A DNA stretch of 40,174 nt from DAOOVD01 sp035369845. GTDB lineage: Bacteria; Bacillota; Desulfotomaculia; Desulfotomaculales; Pelotomaculaceae. The stretch spans positions 1 to 40,174 of the forward strand of contig DAOOVD010000020.1 of NCBI GenBank assembly GCA_035369845.1, read 5' to 3'. How positions within the stretch are numbered: the stretch's first letter is position 1; the number at the start of each line of letters is the position of its first letter. The notes below the pieces were generated by a model. The model searched no databases. It saw nothing but the letters and a program-made list of their open reading frames with translations, and was not told the DNA's origin. Both the position numbers and the translations under genes were made by a program. This document shows, piece by piece, positions 8,132 to 14,461 of the stretch.

Positions 8132-8615
8132 GATCTCCAGGTCCCCTTCCTTTGCTGTCAGTGTTATTTCTCAAAAGATTCGCAACTACCTCCATAAAAC
8201 TTTCGGCGTCCCTGAACTCGCGGTAGACGGAAGCAAAACGCACATAGGCCACCTCGTCTATCTTCCTGAGTTGCTCCATCACCAGTTCGCCGATATAGTG
8301 GCTCTTTATTTCCGTATCCATGGTGTTGCGCAGTTCCCTTTCAATATCGTCGACCACCGTCTCGAGTTTTTCAGTGGGAACCGGCCTTTTCTGACAGGCC
8401 TTGGTCATCCCGGCCAATAATTTTTTTCTGTCGAAATGCTCCCTTCTGCCGTCTTTCTTCACCACCACGAGGGGCAGTTCGTCCACTTTTTCGTATGTGG
8501 TAAACCTCTTGATACACCCGCCGCATTCCCTTCTCCGCCGGATCGCGTTGCCTTCCACAGTGGGCCGGGAATCGAGCACCCGGGTATCCGAGTAACCGCA
8601 AAAGGGGCATCTCAT
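8124..8615 (-). CDS. nrdR: Transcriptional repressor NrdR
   Basis: 163 residues from the ATG at 8615; a longer in-frame extension upstream is not part of the family. The protein opens MRCPFCGYSDTRVLDSR with a zinc ribbon (Cys3, Cys6, Cys31, Cys34) and RRRRECGGC. An ATP-cone follows (VVVKKDGRREHFDRKKLL...), which senses ATP/dATP. Known NrdR proteins bind paired boxes upstream of RNR genes. Here it heads the operon with nrdD and nrdG, and two such boxes lie upstream of its own start, pointing to autoregulation. An AAGGGTGG RBS precedes the ATG. Confidence 0.95.
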   Translation of the reverse strand: MRCPFCGYSDTRVLDSRPTVEGNAIRRRRECGGCIKRFTTYEKVDELPLVVVKKDGRREHFDRKKLLAGMTKACQKRPVPTEKLETVVDDIERELRNTMDTEIKSHYIGELVMEQLRKIDEVAYVRFASVYREFRDAESFMEVVANLLRNNTDSKGRGPGDHV

Positions 8616-8672
8616 TGTCGTTCCACCCTTCTGATAAATTACACTGCCCCGTTGGGACGCAAGGCTCCAAAT

Positions 8673-8719
8673 ACACAATATGGTATATTGGTTGTCCAAT
8701 TCTATACTATATATAGATT
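8673..8719. promoter_or_regulatory. Tandem NrdR boxes
   Basis: ATACTATATATAGATT at 8704-8719 matches the palindromic NrdR consensus (ACACTATATATAGTGT form) at about 13 of 16 positions. A second, weaker site, ACACAATATGGTATAT, is at 8673-8688 and has a good left half only. Their centres are exactly 31 bp apart, three helical turns, which is the spacing known for NrdR box pairs. The stronger box overlaps the predicted -10 region. Confidence 0.75.
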
Positions 8720-8735
8720 ACAATATAGATCACAA
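8706..8735 (-). promoter_or_regulatory. Candidate promoter of nrdR-nrdD-nrdG
   Basis: Reading on the minus strand, TTGTGA (8735-8730) is followed by an 18-bp spacer and TATAGT (8711-8706). The -10 lies inside the upstream NrdR box, so bound repressor would block polymerase. The start codon is about 90 bp further on. Confidence 0.5.
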
Positions 8736-8753
8736 GCATAAAAGCACAAAACA

Positions 8754-8792
8754 ATGCCAAAAAAATGAAAGGGGGAGTGTTTGCTCCCCCTT
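8754..8792 (-). terminator. Intrinsic terminator after ymxH
   Basis: A 9-bp stem, AAGGGGGAG with CTCCCCCTT (8769-8777 and 8784-8792), has a 6-nt loop. On the minus strand it is followed by TCATTTTTTT. It lies 46 bp past the ymxH stop and separates the sigG-ymxH unit from the nrd promoter. Confidence 0.85.
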
Positions 8793-8838
8793 GCTCGTCA
8801 ACAGTTTGAATTTCATATTTTTTTAAGAAATAATCCGG

Positions 8839-9105
8839 TCAGATCCTTGTTTTCGGGCTGGTAAAACTGCTGACCTCCACCAGGATAACATCCATTCCGA
8901 TTTTTACTATTTTGTCCCAGGGCACAATGATTTCTTCTTCTTTCCCAATCAGCCCCAAAAAACGTCCGCCGCCCGCCCCGGGTAAAATAATTGCGGTAAT
9001 CCTGCCTTCCTCCAGATCTATGTCAATGTCCTTGATCATGCCGAGCCGCCGCCCGTCAACGGTATTGATAATCTCCCTCGAACGAAGGTCGGAAACCTTT
9101 ACCAT
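8839..9105 (-). CDS. ymxH: YlmC/YmxH family PRC-barrel sporulation protein
   Basis: 88 residues from the ATG at 9105, preceded by GGGAGGTG; a longer in-frame extension lacks an RBS. The sequence (MVKVSDLRSREIINTVDGRRLG... DIDIDLEEGRITAIILPG... IIVPWDKIVKIG.DVILVE) is a single PRC-barrel of the YlmC/YmxH type. The same kind of gene follows sigG in Bacillus (ylmC), so the position supports the assignment. Biochemical function is not established. It is probably cotranscribed with sigG, 124 bp upstream, and ends before a strong terminator. Confidence 0.85.
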   Translation of the reverse strand: MVKVSDLRSREIINTVDGRRLGMIKDIDIDLEEGRITAIILPGAGGGRFLGLIGKEEEIIVPWDKIVKIGMDVILVEVSSFTSPKTRI

Positions 9106-9229
9106 AGAACTGCACCTCCCCATTTGATTTATATGAACAGGTACGCCAAGGCTGAACAAAAAAATTTCAGCGGCTTCAAAAGCCGCCTCTTTCATGCATG
9201 GTACCTGCCAAATGCTCGTGTTTTTGTTC

Positions 9230-10009
9230 TCAAGTGTTTATATGTTTTCGCATATGATTTAGAGCCGCCTTCTCCAGCCTTGAAACCTGCGCCTGCGAGA
9301 TGCCTATTTCATCCGCGACTTCCATTTGGGTTTTGCCCTCGTAAAACCTCAGCGTGAGGATGAGTTTTTCGCGGTCACTCAGCTTTCTCAGCGCGTCCCT
9401 GATGGCAATTCCCTCAAGCCAGTTCAAGTCCTGGTTTTTCTCGTCGCTAATCTGGTCCATAACAAAAATCGGGTCCCCGCCGTCGTGGTAAATCGGCTCA
9501 AACAGGGAAATCGGCTCCTGGATAGCGTCCAGGGCGAAAACAATTTCTTCCCTCGGTATTTTCAGTTCACCAGCGATTTCATTGATGGAAGGCTCACGGG
9601 AAAATTTATTCACCAGCGCGTCCCGTACCTGGAGCGCCTTATAAGCTACATCACGAAGGGAGCGGCTAACCCTGATCGGATTGTTGTCGCGTAAATACCG
9701 GCGTATTTCACCGATAATCATCGGTACTGCGTAAGTGGAAAACTTCACGTTCTGGGAGAGGTCGAAATTGTCAATGGCTTTCATGAGACCGATGCAGCCC
9801 ACCTGAAAAAGATCGTCGACATATTCCCCCCTGTTCGTAAAACGCTGGATTACGCTGAGAACCAGCCGGAGATTGCCGTTTATCAACTGGGTCCGGGCAG
9901 AGGCGTCTCCTTTATGCATCGCCTCGAATAAAACCTGCATCTGGCCTCCTGTCAGTACCGGGAGTTTTGACGTGTTGACACCGCAAATCTCCACCTTGTT
10001 CACCAGCAT
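9230..10009 (-). CDS. sigG: RNA polymerase sporulation sigma factor SigG
   Basis: 259 residues. The N-terminus MLVNKVEICGVNTSKLPVLT is diagnostic for sigma-G. Region 2 follows (LFQVGCIGLMKAIDNFD, KFSTYAVPMIIGEIRR), then region 3 (REPSINEIAGELKI) and a region 4 helix-turn-helix (TQMEVADEIGISQAQVSRLEK). SigG directs late forespore transcription. The ATG at 10009 sits 6 nt after AGAGGTG; a GTG at 10018 overlaps the RBS and was not used. In Bacillus sigG follows sigE directly. Here a 0.55-kb repeat island and a candidate sigma-F type promoter lie between them. Confidence 0.95.
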   Translation of the reverse strand: MLVNKVEICGVNTSKLPVLTGGQMQVLFEAMHKGDASARTQLINGNLRLVLSVIQRFTNRGEYVDDLFQVGCIGLMKAIDNFDLSQNVKFSTYAVPMIIGEIRRYLRDNNPIRVSRSLRDVAYKALQVRDALVNKFSREPSINEIAGELKIPREEIVFALDAIQEPISLFEPIYHDGGDPIFVMDQISDEKNQDLNWLEGIAIRDALRKLSDREKLILTLRFYEGKTQMEVADEIGISQAQVSRLEKAALNHMRKHINT

Positions 10010-10054
10010 GGCCCCCACCTCTTTCCAGCATCTTTAACCGCAATTTTCAATCTC

Positions 10055-10083
10055 ATTATTGCCGTGCAAAAATTTAATTATAC
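10055..10083 (-). promoter_or_regulatory. Candidate sigma-F/sigma-G type promoter for sigG
   Basis: On the minus strand GTATA (10083-10079) fits the forespore -35 (GYWTA/GHATR). After 15 bp comes GGCAATAAT (10063-10055), one base off the sigma-F -10 form GGHAAHHT. It lies about 45 bp before the sigG start. In Bacillus spoIIIG is sigma-F dependent, so the location fits. Confidence 0.45.
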
Positions 10084-10097
10084 ATCGGCGCTGACAA

Positions 10098-10119
10098 CAA
10101 AAAAGCCCTAAACAGGGCT
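10098..10119 (-). terminator. Intrinsic terminator at the far end of repeat island II
   Basis: AGCCCT (10104-10109) and AGGGCT (10114-10119) form a 6-bp stem with a 4-nt loop. The minus-strand tail is TTTTTTGTTG. Transcripts leaving sigE would cross the repeat island and stop here, just before the sigG promoter. Confidence 0.7.
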
Positions 10120-10192
10120 GGTGCTGTCGACATAAGCATCTTGAGGCCGATACGCCAACTCAAATGCTTCGCGTCGAGTTAAACTGGGGTTT

Positions 10193-10355
10193 GGGCAGTG
10201 CTTTGTCACCGCTCACTCAGGTGCTCCGCTCCGGCATCACCGCGGCTTGCTGCGGACTGGACTAGCGTCGCTGCAAAGGCGGCGGCGGGATTGTGTTTGG
10301 GGAGTCCGGTTGCCGTCGCTGCGCAAAATCGTTCGCTTTTGACAAAGCACTGCCC
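10193..10355. repeat. 16-bp perfect inverted repeat inside island II
   Basis: GGGCAGTGCTTTGTCA (10193-10208) is repeated as its exact reverse complement at 10340-10355. It encloses 131 bp that contains module B. The terminal ACAAAG of the right arm is close to the start of module A (GACAAAG), so an inverted copy of a module edge may have made it. Confidence 0.75.
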
Positions 10356-10627
10356 TCGTCTTCAGTTACTGACAAGTGCCTTGGGGTTGAAACACTTACT
10401 CAAATACTTCGCGCCGGGTGAACCGGGGGTTTGCATCACGCGATGTCGGACGTCTTCAACTCACATCCTGGTCTCAAGAGGAATGCTCCAGAGAGAGGTG
10501 TGTCCCCAACCGCTGCCCGCTCATCCGATACCGCATCCTCAATCGCCCGGTTTGTCTTGCGGCGCTTTCGCAAATCGCCCGCTTCCTTGGAGCCTCAAGG
10601 TCCCGGGCAGAGCATGTCAGCGGACTG

Positions 10628-10651
10628 AGCCCTTTTTACAGGGCTTTTTCC
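10628..10651 (+). terminator. Plus-strand terminator hairpin at right edge of island II
   Basis: AGCCCT (10628-10633) pairs with AGGGCT (10640-10645), followed by TTTTTC on the plus strand. No plus-strand gene precedes it, and on the minus strand it lacks a T-run. It therefore seems to belong to the repeat island rather than to sigE. Confidence 0.5.
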
Positions 10652-10660
10652 TTTAAGGTT

Positions 10661-11392
10661 TCACTCCATCCGGTGGATCTCTTTTTTCAGCCTTTTTATT
10701 ATTCTCTTTTCAAGCCGGGAAATATATGATTGCGAAATCCCCATCAGATCTGCGACTTCCTTTTGGGTTTTTTCCACCCCGTTGTTCAAACCGAAACGCA
10801 ATTCCATTATCTTGCGCTCCCGTCCGGAAAGTTTTTGCAAGGCGAGGTGAAGAAGCTTTTTGTCGACTTCTTCTTCGATATACTTGTGAATTATATCATT
10901 ATCCGTGCCCAGAACATCTGAAAGGAGAAGTTCGTTGCCGTCCCAGTCTATATTCAGCGGCTCGTCGAAAGAAACCTCCGCCCTGGTCTTGTTGTTCCTT
11001 CTCAGGTACATCAGGATTTCGTTCTCTATGCAGCGTGAAGCGTATGTTGCCAGCTTGATTTTCTTTGCCGGATCAAAAGTATTCACAGCTTTAATCAAGC
11101 CGATGGTTCCTATGGAAACGAGATCCTCGATGCCGACTCCGGTGTTTTCAAACTTGCGGGCAATGTAAACCACCAGGCGCAGGTTCCTTTCGATTAAAAC
11201 GCTCCTTACCGCACCGTCCCCCGACTCTAGACGGTCGATGAGGAAGGTCTCCTCATCAGTTGTCAGCGGAGGAGGCAGGGCCTCGCTGCTCCCCACGTAG
11301 TAAACTCCGGGCCTGTAGCCGAACCTTAGCAGGAAGCGCAGGACCGCCAGGCGGACTGTCCACCTCAACCGCCGAATTCTACCCAGAGCCAA
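10661..11392 (-). CDS. sigE: RNA polymerase sporulation sigma factor SigE (pro-sigma-E)
   Basis: 243 residues from a TTG, 7 nt after GGGAGGG. The first roughly 28 residues (basic and hydrophobic, with LAVLRFLLRFG) form the pro-sequence that is removed by SpoIIGA. Region 2 (ERNLRLVVYIARKFENTG, DLVSIGTIGLIKAVNTFD, KLATYASRCIENEILMYLRR) and the region 4 helix-turn-helix (TQKEVADLMGISQSYISRLEK) are intact. SigE runs early mother-cell transcription. It follows spoIIGA by 57 bp, the conserved spoIIG operon. The stop codon is 10 bp from the edge of repeat island II. Confidence 0.96.
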   Translation of the reverse strand: MALGRIRRLRWTVRLAVLRFLLRFGYRPGVYYVGSSEALPPPLTTDEETFLIDRLESGDGAVRSVLIERNLRLVVYIARKFENTGVGIEDLVSIGTIGLIKAVNTFDPAKKIKLATYASRCIENEILMYLRRNNKTRAEVSFDEPLNIDWDGNELLLSDVLGTDNDIIHKYIEEEVDKKLLHLALQKLSGRERKIMELRFGLNNGVEKTQKEVADLMGISQSYISRLEKRIIKRLKKEIHRME

Positions 11393-11449
11393 ATCTTATC
11401 CCTCCCGTAATTCCCCCGGGCGGCACCCGTACACCACGAACAATACAGT

Positions 11450-12367
11450 CTAACCAGTGAGTTCCAGCAGGTCGGGGTTCAGCAAGGCCTGACAGGACCC
11501 GCTCGGGTCAATTTTTTTATGGTAAACCGCTACAACCGCCTTGACAATCTTATCCCCCCGCCCTCCTCTTTCAATAATCACCTCATCGGGCCGGAAGCCT
11601 ACCAGCAAACCGTCGACACGGCCCAAAGACCGGAAGGGTACTGCGCTGAAACGGGAAGCCAGGCGGCTTTCACCCAGCGAGGACAGAACCTGCCAGACAT
11701 CGGGCTCCCCCCCGCCTTCAAAAAACGCCTTTACCTCGGCTGGCAGGAGAGGCTTTATAACACCGTATTCCACCACGATAACCGGGCTCCCGGTCAAAGG
11801 GTCCTTAAGCCGGTTACCCGTGTCCAAAAAAGCCTCGACATTCACCTGACCGCCTCCCGATTTGATGCAGAGAGACATTTTAAAAAGGTTTTCAAAAACC
11901 CCCCTTTTGATCATTGCGGCAATACCTTTTCCGGCGGCCCAGAATGCGGCCAGGCCGGCAACGAGGCCGGGCCAGAAATATTCCGATACCGCCTTCTCGA
12001 TACCGGGATAGCTGGCCGCCCGCCCCGATTGAATAAAAAAGATCATTCCAAAGATTAATCCGCCCAGGGCAAAAGAAGTCAAATAAAAACAGCCGAGGCA
12101 GGCCAAAAACTTTCCGGGCGGAAGAGGAACAAAAGCAACGGCGGTAATAATTACCGAAGAGGCAATTTTAAACCATACGGAAAACAAAAGATTTTTCCCT
12201 GGAAAAAACAACGCCAGGGAGTACAGCGCCCCCAGTCCGGCACCGGCAAAAATCCGCCCCGGGCGGGCCGGAATGCGGCTAAGTTTTGCGGCGCCCCAGA
12301 GAATAGCATAATTTATCACCAGGTTCCCTAAGAAAACCTGATCTATGTAAACGGTGTACGCCGCCAT
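11450..12367 (-). CDS. spoIIGA: Sporulation sigma-E factor processing peptidase SpoIIGA
   Basis: 305 residues. The N-terminal half has about five hydrophobic segments (residues 8-150), starting with the typical VYIDQVFLGNLVINYAILW. The cytoplasmic C-terminal half contains an aspartic-protease motif, FLDTGN, with catalytic Asp182. The family cleaves pro-SigE at the sporulation septum. It lies directly upstream of sigE, its substrate. The ATG at 12367 has only a weak RBS. A candidate Spo0A-type promoter lies about 120 bp upstream. Confidence 0.93.
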   Translation of the reverse strand: MAAYTVYIDQVFLGNLVINYAILWGAAKLSRIPARPGRIFAGAGLGALYSLALFFPGKNLLFSVWFKIASSVIITAVAFVPLPPGKFLACLGCFYLTSFALGGLIFGMIFFIQSGRAASYPGIEKAVSEYFWPGLVAGLAAFWAAGKGIAAMIKRGVFENLFKMSLCIKSGGGQVNVEAFLDTGNRLKDPLTGSPVIVVEYGVIKPLLPAEVKAFFEGGGEPDVWQVLSSLGESRLASRFSAVPFRSLGRVDGLLVGFRPDEVIIERGGRGDKIVKAVVAVYHKKIDPSGSCQALLNPDLLELTG

Positions 12368-12487
12368 GTCCGACCCCGAGTAAAAAAGATAATGGAACCG
12401 GCAAAAAGCAAAAAAACTCTGTTACCATTATATTGCCGTAATTAGTCCTTTATGACAGGCCGCTCAAAAGATAGCAACCCTGGTCTT

Positions 12488-12520
12488 ATTATACATCCCG
12501 GATGGCAGGCAATTTGTCAT
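12488..12520 (-). promoter_or_regulatory. Candidate Spo0A-dependent sigmaA promoter of spoIIG
   Basis: On the minus strand ATGACA (12520-12515) is followed by an unusual 21-bp spacer and a perfect TATAAT (12493-12488). The Bacillus spoIIG promoter also has an over-long spacer (22 bp) and needs Spo0A. The adjacent plus-strand text TTTGTCATGTCGTG contains two partial matches to the Spo0A box TGTCGAA. The match is suggestive only. Confidence 0.4.
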
Positions 12521-12570
12521 GTCGTGGCATGCATACGGTTTTTTTGAAAACATTTTCCAACAAAAAAAAC

Positions 12571-12605
12571 CGGTATAAAAATAAAACGGGTTGTTCCAAA
12601 CCCGT
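12571..12605 (-). terminator. Intrinsic terminator after repeat island III
   Basis: ACGGGTT (12586-12592) pairs with AACCCGT (12599-12605) around a 6-nt loop. The minus-strand tail is TTATTTTTAT. It would end transcripts that leave selD (stop at 13081) after they cross island III. Confidence 0.7.
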
Positions 12606-12606
12606 A

Positions 12607-13003
12607 AGGTTGTTGACAAAGTATCTTGAGGTTGAAACGACATAATCCTTCGCGTTGAATGAAGCGGGGTGGCGCCCCGTAACCGCTCATCCCGGTGCTT
12701 CACGCCGGCAGCACCTGCTGCTTGCCAAGGTATCGTTCTCGTCTGTGGGTAGTTTGCAAAGCGCCTTGAGATTGAAACGCTCGCCCATATGTTTTCGCCG
12801 GGTGAACCGGGGGCTTGTTTCGGGCGGTATTGGACCGCCTCCAATTCACATCCTGTTCCCGGCACTCAATAACTGCACATACAGCTCCAGTAAAAGACCG
12901 TTTTTACTTAAAACATTTTCGAATACTAAACGGAATATAACATTGAGTGCCGGGTCATCCAATACCGCGTCATCACTTCATCCGGTTCACCTTACGGCGC
13001 CTC
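12607..13003. repeat. Repeat island III (modules A-B-A-C-[97-bp element]-E)
   Basis: This occupies most of the 0.7 kb between spoIIGA and selD; the rest holds a promoter, a terminator and about 75 bp before selD with nothing recognised. Module A is at about 12610-12668 and 12751-12814, B at about 12680-12726, C at about 12818-12857 and E at about 12955-13001. Order and spacing match island II, except that the 97-bp inverted-repeat element replaces about 45 bp between C and E. GCGGTATTGGA (12824-12834) recurs inverted at 12958-12968, so the island is palindromic around the insert. Confidence 0.7.
12858..12954. mobile_element. 97-bp MITE-like element, copy 2
   Basis: A perfect 13-bp terminal inverted repeat, CCCGGCACTCAAT (12858-12870) with its complement at 12942-12954, encloses an AT-rich core of 71 bp. 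The outer 11 bases equal those of copy 1 at 3394-3490, while the cores are unrelated. It sits exactly where island II has a different sequence, so it looks inserted or substituted. Confidence 0.55.
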
Positions 13004-13080
13004 GCGATATCCGAGGTTCCGGAACGGTTTGTCGGCAATCCGGTTTCACTCAAACCCGTCTTTGTGCCTGCCCTAAAGCG

Positions 13081-14130
13081 TCAGTCCGCAACGTAAATCA
13101 GCGGTGCTCCGGATTCGACAATCTCCCCGATCTCCGCACCGTTCACTCCGGCTTTGAGTAAAGCCTCCGATGCGGATCTTGCCTCTTCCCGCGGGACAGC
13201 CATCAGGAGACCGCCGCTGGTCTGCGGATCGGCCAGGATAATCTTTTCCGCATCATCAATATTTGCCTCCCAGCGCAACTGTTTCTCGAGATACTGCAGG
13301 TTTCTGTAAGCACCGGCAGGCACCATGCCCATCAAGGCGAGCGAATAGGCCTGTTCCAGAAAAGGCACCTTCCGGAAATAGATCCGGGCGGCCGTATTGC
13401 CGGCCGAAATCATTTCATAGAGATGCCCGAGCAGTCCGAAACCCGTGATATCGGTACAGGCCGTAGCTCCCGCTTCCAGCATTATTTGAGCGGCGCGGTC
13501 GTTCAACGCTGTCATCTGCTCAACGGCACTGGCATAAACCGAGTCGTCGGCAAGTTCTCCTTTGATTGCCGTCGTTATTATACCCGTACCCAAAGGTTTG
13601 GTTAGAATCAAGACATCGCCGGGGCGCGCCCCGGAATTGGTGATTACGCGATCCGGATGAACCAGTCCCGTCACCGCGAGACCGTATTTCGGCTCGTCGT
13701 CTTCAATGGTATGGCCGCCGGCTATAAGCGCTCCGGCTTCCCGGACTTTGTCGGCCCCTCCTTTAAGAATTTCCGCCAGGATATTCAGAGGCAGAGTTTT
13801 CTTTGGGAATCCGACAATATTCAATGCCAGCAGCGGCTTTGCCCCCATTGCGTAGACATCGCTCAAGGCATTCGCCGCCGTTATCTGCCCGAAGGTATAC
13901 GGATCGTCAACCACCGGGGTGAAAAAATCAACTGTCTGCACGATGGCAATTTCGCTGGTGAGGCGGTAAACGGCCGCATCATCGCAGGTGGAGGCCCCGA
14001 CCAACAGGTCGGGGTCCCGGACCGGGTCAAACTGGCACAGAACCTGTGCCAGGTCCTGAGGACCCAGTTTGGCAGCTCATCCAGCACACTTTGCCATCCG
14101 GGTAAGCCGGTATTTTTTGTCCTGCTGCAT
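13081..14130 (-). CDS. selD: Selenide, water dikinase; itself a selenoprotein (UGA = Sec at codon 18)
   Basis: 349 residues when the in-frame TGA at 14079-14077 is read as selenocysteine. The start is the ATG at 14130, behind AAGGAGTG. The protein begins with a basic stretch and then KCAG-U-AAKLGP, where U takes the place of the catalytic Cys/Sec of SelD. Then come DPVRDPDLLVGASTCDDAAVYR and the AIRS-type ATP-binding core (TVDFFTPVVDDPYTFG, AANALSDVYAMGAKPL, GGHTIEDDEPKYGLAVTG). It makes selenophosphate from selenide and ATP, the Se donor for Sec-tRNA. A hairpin just after the TGA fits a bacterial SECIS. A standard ORF search would start too late, at about 14004. selA/B/C are not in the window. 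Confidence 0.93.
14047..14079 (-). promoter_or_regulatory. UGA codon and candidate bacterial SECIS hairpin in selD
   Basis: The Sec UGA is at 14079-14077. Two nt later TGCCA (14074-14070) pairs with TGGCA (14051-14047), and after a 5-nt bulge GGTCC pairs with GGACC around a 3-nt loop. A stem-loop this close 3' of UGA is what SelB needs to decode Sec. The loop bases cannot be proved functional by eye. Confidence 0.65.
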
Positions 14131-14182
14131 CGTTTCACTCCTTTTCCGCCCCTGCGTCAAAACCCCCGGCCGATAACCGAGG

Positions 14183-14218
14183 AAAACCCCTTCCCGGCGC
14201 TCATCAGTCGGGAAGGGG
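14183..14218 (-). terminator. Terminator overlapping the stop codon of the 46-codon gene
   Basis: CCCCTTCCCG and CGGGAAGGGG (14187-14196 and 14209-14218) form a 10-bp perfect stem with a 12-nt loop. The minus-strand tail is TTTTCC. The 5' arm encodes the last residues PLPD and the TGA is in the loop. Confidence 0.8.
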
Positions 14219-14344
14219 CCTGCCTTCTCCGCTTCTGCCCCGTTCCGGGTCGATTACCTTTTGCAGGCCGCGAACGCGGTTCAGATCTTTTTTCCGGTTT
14301 CCCTTCAATTCAACTTTTCCGAGATCCGGCTTGTGTTTAGGCAT
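14204..14344 (-). CDS. Small basic conserved-type protein, function unknown
   Basis: 46 residues from the ATG at 14344 with a good RBS (GGAGGGAAACT). It begins MPKHKPDLGKVELKGNRKKD and is rich in Lys/Arg and charged residues, with no membrane segment. I do not recognise it. Its last four codons and stop are built into a strong intrinsic terminator, which supports it being a real, translated end of a transcript. It lies between ftsZ and selD on the same strand. A nucleic-acid-binding role is possible from its charge, but nothing shows it. Confidence 0.6.
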   Translation of the reverse strand: MPKHKPDLGKVELKGNRKKDLNRVRGLQKVIDPERGRSGEGRPLPD

Positions 14345-14461
14345 AGTTTCCCTCCCGCTTTTTTTTAATAGCTTTCGCCGGAGGGCAATCTCTTTATGCA
14401 CAAGGGTCCATTTTTATCCCTAAAACAATCCATGCCGTCAAAGAGGGGTCTTTCTCATGTA

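Larger units (their letters stand above)
10098..10651. repeat. Repeat island II (modules A-B-A-C-E) with hairpin-bearing inverted ends
   Basis: This is the whole sigG-sigE interval apart from the sigG promoter. Module A occurs at about 10124-10189 and 10366-10431, B at about 10207-10253, C at about 10434-10474 and E at about 10519-10563. The same order recurs at 12610-13003. The two ends (10098-10133 and 10614-10651) are imperfect inverted copies of about 36 bp, each with an AGCCCT/AGGGCT hairpin plus T-run, so the unit is bounded by outward-facing terminators. No transposase and no clear target duplication. Open frames inside have no RBS support. Confidence 0.7.

Noticed and set aside
10098..13003. 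CRISPR array or leader
   Set aside because: The repeats are long, diverged and irregularly spaced, with no constant short repeat-spacer pattern and no cas genes.
13081..14004. selD as an N-terminally truncated gene or pseudogene
   Set aside because: The frame continues upstream through a single TGA in the exact catalytic Sec/Cys context to an ATG with a good RBS, and a hairpin follows the TGA.
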